Positions 8,477-17,009 are shown, counted from the first letter of the stretch. The stretch is DNA of 54,688 bases from an uncultured Collinsella sp. (GCA_902478995.1 CABSNF010000002.1:1-54688); one strand, 5' to 3'. Translations and numbers: made by a program. The notes: generated by a model from the letters alone, not told the origin.

Positions 8477-8760
8477 TGGGCAAGACGTATACGGCCGCTA
8501 ATGGTCAGGTTGTAACGGATGAAATGATTGACGCGTGGTGCGAGTCGTACGAGCGCGGAGAGTTCCCGGATGGCGAACACACCGTTGGTGGGATCGTGCA
8601 TGGACGGCCCCCGCTCTCAGGTGAGGGGACGGCAACGCTGTCGGTCAAGATTCCTCTGGGAATGAAGGAGGCCATTCGTCGACGGGCGGCTGCCGAGGGG
8701 ATGACGCCAAGTGAGTTTGCCCGTGCGGCTCTGAGTGAAAAACTTCTTGCTGCCGGCTGA
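8473..8760 (+). CDS. Ribbon-helix-helix antitoxin
   Basis: A 95-residue protein. The N-terminal half (MMGKTYTAANGQVVTDEMID) is likely the toxin-binding part. The C-terminal half (TLSVKIPLGMKEAIRRRA, then GMTPSEFARAALSEKL) fits a ribbon-helix-helix fold: a beta strand followed by two helices. The start overlaps the toxin stop; a second ATG at 8476 is possible. It would neutralise the upstream protein and repress the shared promoter. Toxin-first order is typical of some BrnTA-like and HigBA-like pairs. Confidence 0.65.
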   Translation: MMGKTYTAANGQVVTDEMIDAWCESYERGEFPDGEHTVGGIVHGRPPLSGEGTATLSVKIPLGMKEAIRRRAAAEGMTPSEFARAALSEKLLAAG

Positions 8761-8823
8761 TGCCTCTGACGTGCCGATTTATAGAACCGAGGCTGTGCTC
8801 AAAAACTTTTTTAAAATTCTCGG

Positions 8824-8851
8824 TTGACCGGAACGCGTCCTTGGTTATACT
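8824..8851 (+). promoter_or_regulatory. tRNA-Phe promoter
   Basis: TTGACC (8824-8829), a 16-base spacer and TATACT (8846-8851) form a good sigma-70-type promoter. A small hairpin (GCCTTG-AAA-CAAGGC, 8858-8872) sits in the leader before the tRNA. Confidence 0.75.
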
Positions 8852-8883
8852 AATCAAGCCTTGAAACAAGGCACACCTCAAAT

Positions 8884-8956
<73 letters not shown>

Positions 8957-8969
8957 CCTTGAATTGACT

Positions 8970-8999
8970 AGGACCTCTGCAAAGGGGTCCTTTTCTTTT
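8970..8999 (+). terminator. Intrinsic terminator of tRNA-Phe
   Basis: AGGACC pairs with GGTCCT across a short loop, followed by TTTTCTTTT. Confidence 0.85.
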
Positions 9000-9000
9000 A

Positions 9001-9186
9001 TACAGCCCCCACATGGAATCGAACCCCGTGAGGGCGCGGAGCTGAGTAAACGCGTAAGCGTTTGCCAGCGCAGCTCGCAAGGCGCGTAAGCGCCACAGCG
9101 GTCCGTCCGCGCAGCGCGCGGACGCGATTCCCTTCCCCGCCACCTTTAATTGACTAGGACCTCTGCAAAGGGGTCCTTTTCTTTTA
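9001..9186 (+). repeat. tRNA-tail element (tRNA-Phe copy)
   Basis: Directly after the terminator lies GGAATCGAACCCC (9015-9027), the exact reverse complement of the tRNA-Phe T-arm at 8933-8945. Then come hairpins: AAACGC-GTAA-GCGTTT nested in GAGCTG/CAGCTC, GGCGC-GTAA-GCGCC, and GTCCGCGC-AGC-GCGCGGAC. Bases 9125-9186 repeat 8939-9000 directly (62 bases, one mismatch), that is, the end of the T-arm, the acceptor strand and the whole terminator. Offset 186. It is family A of this window; compare tRNA-Leu, tRNA-Arg and tRNA-Ser. Confidence 0.9.
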
Positions 9187-9197
9187 TCGAGGGCTCT

Positions 9198-9437
9198 GCG
9201 GAAATTGCGTCCCGGAATTTGGCTTCAGAGTGGGATGCGTTTTCCGCTTTGAGGCCGCTTGGGAAAGCGCGACCCGGAATCCGGCGTCAGAATGGGATGT
9301 GCTTTCCTTTTGCGGTCTTTGGCGGAAACTGCGTCCCAGATCCCGCGCTCAGAACGGGATGCATTTTCCGATTGAGGCCTCGAGCGGAAAATGCATCCCA
9401 GTCTTTTGCGAAAAACGGGACGCGCTTTCCGGCGCTT
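9198..9437. repeat. Four tandem 62-bp palindromic repeats
   Basis: Four degenerate units with an exact 62-base period (GGAAA at 9200, 9262, 9324 and 9386). Each unit is an imperfect hairpin: GCGGAAANNGCGTCCC on the left and GGGATGCGNTTTCCG on the right. Because 62 is not a multiple of three, the reading frame shifts at each unit, so it is not coding, even though open frames cross it on both strands. Confidence 0.9.
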
Positions 9438-9538
9438 ACTTCCGACGTGCGTGCACATCTCGGGCCCGCCCGCTCAGACATTCCTCCCACTTTTGCGCCA
9501 CTTTGTAGACCGTTCGGTCGCCTGTCCGCACGCGCGGG

Positions 9539-9589
9539 TATACTCAAAACGATACTTTTCCTATGCAATACGATGCAGGTTCGGCCTGC
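9539..9589 (+). promoter_or_regulatory. Possible promoter and leader hairpin of GH5 gene
   Basis: TATACT (9539-9544) is a good -10 hexamer; no clear -35 is seen. The leader holds a hairpin GCAGG-TTCGG-CCTGC (9575-9589) shortly before the ribosome site GAAGGGGG. Confidence 0.4.
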
Positions 9590-9609
9590 GCGATTCGAAG
9601 GGGGTCGTG

Positions 9610-10671
9610 ATGGAGAGGATTCTCGGCGTTAATCTCTCTGGCTGGTTTATTCCCGAGCCCTGGGTGACCCCGTCGCTCTATGCAGCGACCGGAGCATCCA
9701 ATGCAGCCGAGCTGCAGGAGGCCATGGGCACCGCTGCCTATAACGAGCGCATGCGTCGCCATTACGAGACGTTTGTGAGCGAGGACGATTTTCGTCGTAT
9801 GGCGCAGATCGGTCTCAACGCCGTGCGCCTGCCGGTGCCGTGGTATGCCTTTGGCTCGCAGGAGTCCGACGCTTCCTACATCTCGGTCGTCGATTATATT
9901 GACCGTGCTATTGAGTGGGCCGCCAAGTACAACATCCGCGTACTGCTCGATCTGGCGACTGTACCCGGTGGTCAGGGCGATTCCAACGATTCGCCCACCA
10001 CGCCGGAGGCTGTTGCCGAGTGGCATTCGTCCACCAACGGCCGTCATGTCGCACTCGACGTGCTCGAGCGCCTGGCCGATCGCTACGGCGAGGCCGAGAG
10101 CCTGCTGGGCATTGAGCTGCTGGACACGCCGCAGATGAGCGTCCGCAAGAGCCTCTTTACCATGACGGATGGCATTCCGGCCCACTACCTGCGCAATTTC
10201 TATCGCGATGCCTACGAGCTCGTCCGTTCGTATATGCCCGAGGATAAGATCGTCGTCTTCTCGTCTTCGGGGCATCCCAGCGAGTGGAAGCATTTTATGC
10301 GCGGCGCCAAGTATAAGAACGTCTACATGGACCTTCACCTGTACCATTACCGCGACGAGTATGCGCTCGACATCACGAGCCCCCGCGGGCTGACGACGGC
10401 GATTTCGCGCAACAAGCGCGAGCTTAAAGAAGCTATTTCGACTGGGTTCCCCGTGCTGGTGGGCGAATGGTCGGGCGCGGCGATCTTTGCCAACTCGTCG
10501 GTCACGCCCGAGGGCCGCAATGCCTACGAGCGCGTGTTTATCGCCAACCAGCTGGCTTCGTTTGCGCCGGCTGCCGGTTGGTTCTTCCAAACGTGGAAGA
10601 CCGAGAAGCGCATCGCAGCATGGGATGCCCGCGCGGCGCTCGGTACGCTCGAGCGCGGCATGATTGAATAG
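9610..10671 (+). CDS. GH5-like glucanase homologue, degenerate active site
   Basis: A 353-residue cytoplasmic protein (no signal peptide) with the fold signatures of GH5 exo-1,3-beta-glucanases: GVNLSGWF (6-13), LNAVRLPVPWYAF (69-81), DLHLYHY (241-247), LVGEWSG with the nucleophile E286, and GWFFQTWKTE near 323-332. The acid/base position, normally an Asn-Glu-Pro in strand 4, reads LLDTP (170-174), so the acid/base glutamate is replaced by threonine. It may be inactive, use another residue, or bind sugar only. It sits 6 bases before rsmI and is probably cotranscribed with it. Confidence 0.75.
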   Translation: MERILGVNLSGWFIPEPWVTPSLYAATGASNAAELQEAMGTAAYNERMRRHYETFVSEDDFRRMAQIGLNAVRLPVPWYAFGSQESDASYISVVDYIDRAIEWAAKYNIRVLLDLATVPGGQGDSNDSPTTPEAVAEWHSSTNGRHVALDVLERLADRYGEAESLLGIELLDTPQMSVRKSLFTMTDGIPAHYLRNFYRDAYELVRSYMPEDKIVVFSSSGHPSEWKHFMRGAKYKNVYMDLHLYHYRDEYALDITSPRGLTTAISRNKRELKEAISTGFPVLVGEWSGAAIFANSSVTPEGRNAYERVFIANQLASFAPAAGWFFQTWKTEKRIAAWDARAALGTLERGMIE

Positions 10672-10677
10672 GTTGAT

Positions 10678-11556
10678 ATGACGCAAAACAGCGCCCATAC
10701 GGGCAAACTCTATGTGGTCGGCACGCCCATCGGCAACTTGGGTGACCTGTCCCCGCGCGTTGGCGAGGCCTTTGCCGCCGCCGATGCCATTTGCTGCGAA
10801 GACACGCGTGTGACGTCAAAGCTGCTGATGCACCTGGGCATTTCCAAGCCGCTTGTCCGTTGCGACGAGAATGTGATTGCCAGCCGCGCCGTCGGCCTGG
10901 TCGACCGTCTGCTGGCGGGGGAGACCCTCGCCTTTGCCTCGGACGCCGGCATGCCGAGCGTGTCCGATCCCGGCCAGGCGTTGGTCGAGGCGGCACGTGA
11001 GGCCGATGTGCCCGTCGAAGTTGTTCCTGGGCCCTCTGCTTGCGTCACGGCACTCGTTTCGTCCGGCATTCCCTGCGAGCATTTTTTCTTCGAGGGCTTT
11101 TTGGGCCGAAAGCACGGCGACCGTGTGCGCCGTTTGCAGCGCCTTGCCGTGGTGCCCGGCGCACTCACCTTCTACGAGTCTCCACATCGCATCGTGGCGA
11201 CGCTCGAGGCCGTGGCGGAGGTCTTTCCCCAGCGTGAGGTTGCCGTTTGCCGCGAACTCACCAAGCTGCACGAGGAGGTCTTGCGCGGGCCCGCCACCCA
11301 GCTTGCCGAGGAGTTGCGTGCTCGCGGCGAGGTAAAGGGCGAGATTGCGCTGGTCATCGCGCCGCCGAGCGAGGATGAGGAGGCCGGTATCGTGCCGGTT
11401 GGCGCCGCGGCAGCGGATTCCGACGAGGCCCTGCGCGAGGATATCCGCGCCGCGCTTGAGGAGGGGGAGCCCGCCTCTGCGGTGGCCAAGCGCCTGTCTC
11501 AGAAGTATTCGCGCCGCAAGCGCGATGTCTATGCCATGGTGCTCGATATGCAATAG
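10678..11556 (+). CDS. rsmI: 16S rRNA 2'-O-ribose C1402 methyltransferase RsmI
   Basis: Uses SAM to methylate the 2'-OH of C1402 in 16S rRNA. The 292 residues have the tetrapyrrole methylase fold: LYVVGTPIGNLGD (11-23), CCEDTRVTSKLL, ASDAGMPSVSDPG, and GALTFYESPHRI. A C-terminal tail (SQKYSRRKRDVYAMVLDM) matches the usual small RsmI C-terminal domain. Normal length. Confidence 0.96.
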   Translation: MTQNSAHTGKLYVVGTPIGNLGDLSPRVGEAFAAADAICCEDTRVTSKLLMHLGISKPLVRCDENVIASRAVGLVDRLLAGETLAFASDAGMPSVSDPGQALVEAAREADVPVEVVPGPSACVTALVSSGIPCEHFFFEGFLGRKHGDRVRRLQRLAVVPGALTFYESPHRIVATLEAVAEVFPQREVAVCRELTKLHEEVLRGPATQLAEELRARGEVKGEIALVIAPPSEDEEAGIVPVGAAAADSDEALREDIRAALEEGEPASAVAKRLSQKYSRRKRDVYAMVLDMQ

Positions 11557-11625
11557 ATGGAGGATATCCAGCCCTTGCGCTAGAATCATCCCCTGTATGC
11601 AACGTTTTTCTGGAGGACAAACCCC

Positions 11626-13227
11626 ATGGATCAAAGCAAGCCTTCGTTCTTTATCACGACGCCCATCTACTACGTCAACGCCGATCCGCACCTGGGCACG
11701 GCTTATTCCACCATCATCGCCGACGTTCAGGCTCGCTATCGCCGCTCCGCCGGCTATAACGTCAAGTTCCTGACCGGCATGGACGAGCACGGCGAGAAGG
11801 TCGCCGAGGCCGCAACCAAGCATGGCATGACGCCGCAGGAGTGGACCGACAGCCAGGCCCCGCACTTCAAGGAGCTTTGGAACAAGCTCGAGATTTCCAA
11901 CGACGACTTCATCCGCACCACCGAGCCGCGCCAGCATCATGCCGTACAGTACCTGTGGGAGCGCATGAAGGAGTCCGGTTACCTGTATAAGGGCAGCTAC
12001 GACGGCTGGTATTGCGTGCCTGACGAGACCTACTTCACCGATACGCAGGTTCAGAAGGGCGACGAGGAGTACGGCAGCGTCGGCCAGCACCTGTGCCCCG
12101 ACTGCCACCGTCCGCTTGAGCGCGTGCAGGAGGAGTCCTACTTCTTTAAGCTTTCCGCCTTCCAGGACAAGCTACTCAAGCTTTATGACGAGCACCCCGA
12201 CTTTGTCGAGCCCGCGTTCCGCATGAACGAGGTGCGCAGCTTTGTCGAAGGCGGCCTTAACGACCTTTCCGTGAGCCGCACGAGCTTTGACTGGGGCATT
12301 CAGGTCCCGTTTGACGAGGGCCACGTGACCTACGTGTGGTTCGATGCGCTGCTCAACTATATGACGGCCGTCGGCTACGGTGTCGACACCGACGAGGCGC
12401 GTGCCGAGCTGGCCTATCGCTGGCCCGCGCAGTTCCACATCGTGGGTAAGGACATCATCCGCTTCCACTGCGTCATTTGGCCCGCCATGCTCATGGCCAT
12501 CGGCGAGGCCCTGCCCGAGCACGTCTTTGCCCACGGCTTCCTGACCGTGCGCAATGCCGAGACCGGCAAGGCCGAGAAGATGTCCAAGAGCCGTGGCAAC
12601 GCTATCGCTCCGCAGGACGTTATCGACATGTTGGGCGTTGAGGGCTATCGCTACTACTTCATGACCGACGTCGTCCCCGGCACCGACGGTGCCATCAGCT
12701 TCGATCGCATGGAGCAGGTCTACAACGCCGACCTGGCCAACAGCTGGGGCAACCTTATCTCGCGTTCGCTCAACATGAGCGGCAAGTACTTTGACGGTTG
12801 CGCGCCCGCCAAGCCCGCGTCGTTCGACGCGTTCGACAACCCGCTGGCAAAGATCGCCGATGGCCTGGTCGAGCGCTACATGGCCAAGATGGACGTGCTC
12901 GATTACGGTGGAGCCAAGGACGAGGTCATGGAGCTCATCCACGCCGCCAACCACTACATCGAGGACTCCGAGCCTTGGGCACTTGCCAAGGACGAGGCCA
13001 AGGCTGACGAGCTGGCATTTGTGATCTACAACCTGCTCGAGGCCATCCGCATCGCCGCTCACCTGCTGATGCCGCTCATGCCTCAGACCTCTGCCGAGGC
13101 CCTGCGCCGCCTGTCCTGCGAGGACGAGGCCGCGAGCGACGACCTCAAGGGCATTTGCGCTTGGGGCTTGCTTGCCGGTGGTCAGCCCGTCGAGAAGGGC
13201 GAGCCGCTGTTCCCGCGTCTGGGCTAA
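11626..13227 (+). CDS. metG: Methionyl-tRNA synthetase
   Basis: Class I synthetase that charges tRNA-Met. It has 533 residues: HIGH-like PHLG (21-24), the connective domain with zinc-type cysteines (C130 and CPDC at 157-160), VGKDIIRFH, the KMSKS loop (318-322) and the helical anticodon-binding domain. The C-terminal EMAP domain found in some MetG dimers is absent. A -10-like TAGAAT lies at 11581-11586 and GGAGGA before the ATG. No T-box leader is visible. Confidence 0.97.
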   Translation: MDQSKPSFFITTPIYYVNADPHLGTAYSTIIADVQARYRRSAGYNVKFLTGMDEHGEKVAEAATKHGMTPQEWTDSQAPHFKELWNKLEISNDDFIRTTEPRQHHAVQYLWERMKESGYLYKGSYDGWYCVPDETYFTDTQVQKGDEEYGSVGQHLCPDCHRPLERVQEESYFFKLSAFQDKLLKLYDEHPDFVEPAFRMNEVRSFVEGGLNDLSVSRTSFDWGIQVPFDEGHVTYVWFDALLNYMTAVGYGVDTDEARAELAYRWPAQFHIVGKDIIRFHCVIWPAMLMAIGEALPEHVFAHGFLTVRNAETGKAEKMSKSRGNAIAPQDVIDMLGVEGYRYYFMTDVVPGTDGAISFDRMEQVYNADLANSWGNLISRSLNMSGKYFDGCAPAKPASFDAFDNPLAKIADGLVERYMAKMDVLDYGGAKDEVMELIHAANHYIEDSEPWALAKDEAKADELAFVIYNLLEAIRIAAHLLMPLMPQTSAEALRRLSCEDEAASDDLKGICAWGLLAGGQPVEKGEPLFPRLG

Positions 13228-13266
13228 GACGCCGCGCGCCATATCGGCAATTCGCTGTTTAGATGT

Positions 13267-13302
13267 AAGGGCATGGCCGCAACGGTCCATGCCCTTTTGT
13301 TT
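13267..13302 (+). terminator. metG terminator hairpin with bulge (family B core)
   Basis: AAGGGCATGGCC pairs with GG-T-CCATGCCCTT around the loop GCAAC; the T at 13286 is bulged. TTTTGTTTC follows. The hairpin matches the inner hairpins of the nested elements at 37119-37159 and 45196-45220 in shape and partly in sequence, but here no outer arms are seen. Confidence 0.8.
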
Positions 13303-13334
13303 CAAGACGCCGCCACCATGCTGAGGAGGCAACT

Positions 13335-14195
13335 ATGACAACTTCGCCTTTGGCAAACCCCACGGCAACAAGGGAGCTGCTGGAGGAGTTTGGCCTTGCG
13401 ACCAAGCATCGCCTGGGCCAGAACTTCCTGATCGACAACCATGTAATTGAGCGCATTTGCGAGCTTTCCGAGCTTGCGGGCGATGAGCGCGTGCTTGAGG
13501 TTGGCCCGGGCGTTGGTACGCTTACACTTGCGCTGCTGCAGGAGGCGGCGTGTGTCACGTCGATCGAGGCCGATCCCGAGCTCGAGCCGGTGCTCGATGC
13601 CCACGCCGCCGACTATGCCAACTTCCGCTTTATCATGGGCGACGCGCTCAAGGTGACGCCGGGGCAGATTGAGCAGGCTGCGGGCGGTGAGCCAACGGTA
13701 TTTGTTGCGAACCTGCCCTATAACGTGGCGGCGACGATCATCCTGCAGTTCTTCCAGACGATGCCCGCGCTCAAGCGCGCCGTCGTCATGGTTCAAAAGG
13801 AGGTTGCCGATCGCATTGCCGCAACGCCGGGCAACAAGACCTATGGCGGCTATACGGCAAAGCTCGGCCTGTATGCGCAGGTGACGGGTCGTTTTGAGGT
13901 GCCGCCGCGCTGCTTTATGCCGGCGCCGCATGTGGACTCGGCCGTCGTGCGCATCGACCGTGTTGACGGCGTGGTGCCCGAGGGGCTCGATCGCGAGCTT
14001 GTGGCTCGCGTGATTGACGCCGCATTTGCTCAGCGTCGCAAGACCATCCGTAATTCCATGAGCGCCAACGGCTTTGCCAAGGACGTGCTCGATGCCGCCT
14101 TTGAGACTTGCGGTATCGCACCCACCACGCGCGCCGAGACGCTTGATGTTGCCGACTTTGTCCGCCTGGCCCGGGAGCTAATCCATGACGCCTAA
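13335..14195 (+). CDS. rsmA: 16S rRNA dimethyladenosine transferase RsmA (KsgA)
   Basis: Dimethylates A1518 and A1519 in helix 45 of 16S rRNA late in 30S assembly. The 286 residues show the SAM-binding motif VLEVGPGVGTLTLALL, a GDALK motif, the catalytic NLPYNVA, and a C-terminal helical domain with AFAQRRKTIRNSM. GAGGAGG precedes the ATG. The 3' end overlaps tatD by 11 bases, so the two are translated together. Confidence 0.97.
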   Translation: MTTSPLANPTATRELLEEFGLATKHRLGQNFLIDNHVIERICELSELAGDERVLEVGPGVGTLTLALLQEAACVTSIEADPELEPVLDAHAADYANFRFIMGDALKVTPGQIEQAAGGEPTVFVANLPYNVAATIILQFFQTMPALKRAVVMVQKEVADRIAATPGNKTYGGYTAKLGLYAQVTGRFEVPPRCFMPAPHVDSAVVRIDRVDGVVPEGLDRELVARVIDAAFAQRRKTIRNSMSANGFAKDVLDAAFETCGIAPTTRAETLDVADFVRLARELIHDA

Positions 14196-15102
14196 TGCCG
14201 AACGCGTGACGTTTACCAAGAAAAAGAAGACGGTTGCTTGTCCCGTGCCCTTGGCACCGCTTGCCGACACACATGCACATCTGCTTTCGTTCTGGGGCAA
14301 GGATGTGCCCGAGACGCTCCTGCGCGCCAAGGCTGCGGGCGTCGACCTGCTGGTGACGATGCTCGACCCCATCGCCGACAAGCGCAGCGTGACGGACTAT
14401 AGCGACTGGCTGGTGCGCGAAATTCTGCCGATGCGGGATATTCCGCAGATCAAGTATCTCGCCGGCGTGCACCCCTATGGCGCGCCGGACTATACCGACG
14501 ACATTCACGCACAGGTCGTTGCCGCGCTCGATGACCCTTTGTGCGTCGGTATCGGCGAGATCGGTCTGGACTACCACATGGATTACGACGACGACATCGC
14601 GCCGGCGCCCCATAGCGTGCAGATTGATTGCATGGCGCGTCAGCTCGAAGTTGCCGTGCGCCGCAATGTGCCGGTGGAGCTGCACCTGCGGCACGAGGAC
14701 TCGGATGGGGAGCGCACCTCGCACGTTGATGCGTACAACGTGCTGCGCGAGGTGGGTGTGCCTCGGGCAGGTTGTGTGCTGCACTGCTTTGGCGAGGATC
14801 GAGCCACGATGGAGCGCTTTGTGGGTTTGGGCTGCTATATCGCCTATGGCGGCGCGGCCACCTTTAAGCGCAACGACGACGTGCGCGAGGCATTTGCGGC
14901 GACTCCGCTCGATCGCATTTTGTTCGAGACGGATTGCCCGTATATGGCGCCGGAGCCCATTCGTGGTCTTGAGTGCGAGCCGGCAATGATTTCCATCACA
15001 GCAAACACGCTGGTCAACGACCGTGTCGATCGTACTGGCGAGGATGCTGAGGCAATCGCGCGAGCAGCTTGGGAAAATGCCTGCAAACTTTTTCAAAAAT
15101 AG
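14185..15102 (+). CDS. TatD family metal-dependent hydrolase
   Basis: A 305-residue TIM-barrel nuclease of the amidohydrolase superfamily. Metal ligands appear in the usual order: DTHAHL (28-33), GIGEIGLDYH, ELHLRH, VLHCF, and FETDCPYMAP. TatD enzymes act as 3'-5' DNA or RNA exonucleases. The lysine-rich N-terminal 20 residues (TFTKKKKT) extend beyond the usual start. It overlaps rsmA; neighbouring rsmA and tatD genes are common in Gram-positive bacteria. Confidence 0.92.
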   Translation: MTPNAERVTFTKKKKTVACPVPLAPLADTHAHLLSFWGKDVPETLLRAKAAGVDLLVTMLDPIADKRSVTDYSDWLVREILPMRDIPQIKYLAGVHPYGAPDYTDDIHAQVVAALDDPLCVGIGEIGLDYHMDYDDDIAPAPHSVQIDCMARQLEVAVRRNVPVELHLRHEDSDGERTSHVDAYNVLREVGVPRAGCVLHCFGEDRATMERFVGLGCYIAYGGAATFKRNDDVREAFAATPLDRILFETDCPYMAPEPIRGLECEPAMISITANTLVNDRVDRTGEDAEAIARAAWENACKLFQK

Positions 15103-15105
15103 TTC

Positions 15106-15134
15106 TTGCGTTCGCGGTGGCGCTCCGTTATTCT
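15106..15134 (+). promoter_or_regulatory. tRNA-Leu promoter
   Basis: TTGCGT (15106-15111), a 17-base spacer and TATTCT (15129-15134), 11 bases before the tRNA. Confidence 0.65.
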
Positions 15135-15145
15135 AATTCCTGCAC

Positions 15146-15229
15146 GCGGGCGTGGCGGAATTGGCAGACGCGTACGGTTCAGGTCCGTATGGGGGCAACC
15201 CCATGAAGGTTCAAGTCCTTTCGCCCGCA
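15146..15229 (+). tRNA. tRNA-Leu (CAG)
   Basis: An 84-base class II tRNA with acceptor GCGGGCG/CGCCCGC, anticodon loop TTCAGGT (anticodon CAG), a long variable arm (TGGGGGCAACCCCA) and T-arm AGGTTCAAGTCCT. CCA is encoded (15230-15232). Confidence 0.97.
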
Positions 15230-15240
15230 CCATTAAATGA

Positions 15241-15270
15241 AAGAGCTCCCAGTAATGGGAGCTTTTTTGT
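15241..15270 (+). terminator. Intrinsic terminator of tRNA-Leu
   Basis: AGCTCCCA-GTAA-TGGGAGCT followed by TTTTTG. Confidence 0.9.
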
Positions 15271-15457
15271 TATGGGCCCATCGCAGGGACTTGAACCTGT
15301 GAAGGAGCGAGCGTAAAGAAAACGCGGAGCGTTTTTAGCGAGCTGGCGAGGACGCCGGCAGGCGGCCGAAGCCGGTGCGGATCCGCGAAGCGGATACGCG
15401 GACGTCCTTTCGCCCGCACCATTAAATGGAAGAGCTCCCAGCAATGGGAGCTTTTTT
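15271..15457 (+). repeat. tRNA-tail element (tRNA-Leu copy)
   Basis: GGACTTGAACCT (15287-15298) is the exact reverse complement of the tRNA-Leu T-arm (15207-15218). The core holds AAAACGC-GGA-GCGTTTT (15319-15335), a GCCGGC/GCCGGT stem, and ATCCGC-GAA-GCGGAT (15381-15395). Bases 15404-15457 directly repeat 15215-15268 (T-arm end, acceptor strand, CCA, terminator; 2 mismatches). Offset 189. A 20-base string around the AAAACGC hairpin is identical in the tRNA-Arg element. Confidence 0.9.
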
Positions 15458-15520
15458 AATATGCACGATCTCCTTGGACGGGTATCCTAGTGCCAACGTG
15501 TGCCTATCAGAGGAGAGACC

Positions 15521-16459
15521 ATGCTGTTGTCCGGAATCATTGCCGCCCTTACGAGTCTTCTGCTTCCCATCATCATTTTGCTGCTGCTGCTCCCCAACGC
15601 CTGCTATGTCGTTGAACAGCAGCATGCCGTAATCATCGAGCGCCTGGGCAAGTTTAACCGCATCGTCAACGCGGGCTTCCACATGAAGGTGCCCGTAATC
15701 GACCGCAAAGCCGCCACGGTGAGTCTACGCACCATGAAAAACGGTTTTGGTATCGACGTTAAGACCCAGGACAACGTGACCATCGGCCTTGAGGTCTCTG
15801 CTCAGTACCACGTGAGCTATGACATGGGCGCCGGCCCGGCAGATTCGGGTATCTACAAGAGCTACTACATGCTGCAGGAGCCCGTCGACCAGATGCGTGA
15901 CTTCATCACCGACGCCCTGCGCTCTTCGATCCCCGTCTACACACTCGATGAGGTCTTTGCCAAGAAGGATGACATCGCCAAGGATGTCAACGCTACCGTT
16001 TCCGAGCAGATGGCCGCCTACGGCTTCACCCTCGTGTCGACGCTCATCACCAAAATCGCACTGCCGACCGAGGTTGAGAACTCCATGAACGACATCAACG
16101 CTGCCCAGCGCAAGCGCGCTGCGGCACAGGAGCTCGCTGAGGCCGACCGCATCAAGCGCGTCACCGAGGCGACCGCCGAGGCCGAGGCAATGGAAAAGGC
16201 GGGTGAGGGCATCGCCAACCAGCGCAAGGCCATCGCGCTGGGTATCAAGGATTCGCTCGAGATCATCCAGGAGACGGGTGTCGGCAATGACGAGGCCAAC
16301 CAACTGTTCATGTTTACGCAGTGGTCCGAGATGATGACGGAGTTCGCTCGCACGGGTAAAACCTCGACGGTCGTGCTGCCGAGCGACTTTTCGCAGTCGG
16401 CCTCGATGTTCGAGCAGATGCTGACCGCCAGCAAAGTTCAAAACGATTCGAAGGAGTAG
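15521..16459 (+). CDS. SPFH/band 7 (stomatin-like) membrane protein
   Basis: A 312-residue protein with an N-terminal membrane segment (LTSLLLPIIILLLLLP), a band 7 domain (about 30-190: VVEQQHAVIIERLGKFNRI, then DNVTIGLEVSAQYHV) and an Ala/Glu-rich coiled coil (NAAQRKRAAAQELAEADRIK). SPFH proteins form membrane scaffolds and often partner with proteases. The ATG at 15521 follows AGAGGAGAG; an upstream in-frame start at 15500 has no ribosome site. A -10-like TATCCT is at 15483-15488. It is 6 bases from rlmH. Confidence 0.9.
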   Translation: MLLSGIIAALTSLLLPIIILLLLLPNACYVVEQQHAVIIERLGKFNRIVNAGFHMKVPVIDRKAATVSLRTMKNGFGIDVKTQDNVTIGLEVSAQYHVSYDMGAGPADSGIYKSYYMLQEPVDQMRDFITDALRSSIPVYTLDEVFAKKDDIAKDVNATVSEQMAAYGFTLVSTLITKIALPTEVENSMNDINAAQRKRAAAQELAEADRIKRVTEATAEAEAMEKAGEGIANQRKAIALGIKDSLEIIQETGVGNDEANQLFMFTQWSEMMTEFARTGKTSTVVLPSDFSQSASMFEQMLTASKVQNDSKE

Positions 16460-16465
16460 ACGCGC

Positions 16466-16936
16466 GTGAAATACACCGTCGTTTGCGTCGGTAAGCTCAA
16501 GGAGCGCTTTTGGAAGGACGCGTGCGCTGAGTACACCAAGCGCCTAGGTGCCTATGCCAAGGTTGATATCCGCGAGGTGGCCGATATCGACCCGGCTAAG
16601 GCGGGCGGCGTGGATGCCGCGCGCGACAAGGAGGGGGCGGCGATTCTTGCTGCCTTGCCGTCTCGAGCGCATGTGATCCTGCTGGCCATTGAGGGCAAAG
16701 AGCGCTCAAGCGAGGAGTTTTCGGCGCGGCTCGATGATCTTATGCTGCGTGGTAACAGCGACATCGCCTTTGTGATTGGCGGATCGGACGGCGTGAGCGA
16801 TGACGTGCGCGTACGAGCCGACGAGATGCTCAGCTTTGGACGCATTACCCTGCCGCATAACTTGGCGCGTGTGGTGCTGCTGGAGCAAATCTATCGCGCT
16901 TGCAAGATCAGCCGTGGTGAGCCGTATCACAAATAG
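16466..16936 (+). CDS. rlmH: 23S rRNA pseudouridine-1915 N3-methyltransferase RlmH
   Basis: SPOUT-class enzyme that methylates pseudouridine 1915 of 23S rRNA in the assembled ribosome. The 156 residues include the SAM-knot motifs ILLAIEGKERSSEEF, FVIGGSDGVSDDV and the conserved end ARVVLLEQIYRACKISRGEPYHK. It starts at GTG with AAGGAG 10 bases upstream. Normal length. Confidence 0.97.
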   Translation: MKYTVVCVGKLKERFWKDACAEYTKRLGAYAKVDIREVADIDPAKAGGVDAARDKEGAAILAALPSRAHVILLAIEGKERSSEEFSARLDDLMLRGNSDIAFVIGGSDGVSDDVRVRADEMLSFGRITLPHNLARVVLLEQIYRACKISRGEPYHK

Positions 16937-17009
16937 GTCGGCAATACGAAACAATGCCGTGGGACAATAGCCTTCGTTTTGAAGAGCGTGTCTGAGAGGA
17001 CGATGAGAT

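Noticed and set aside
9150..9632. Open frames on both strands across the 62-bp repeats
   Set aside because: The 62-base period changes the frame at each unit, so the translation does not repeat, and there is no ribosome site.
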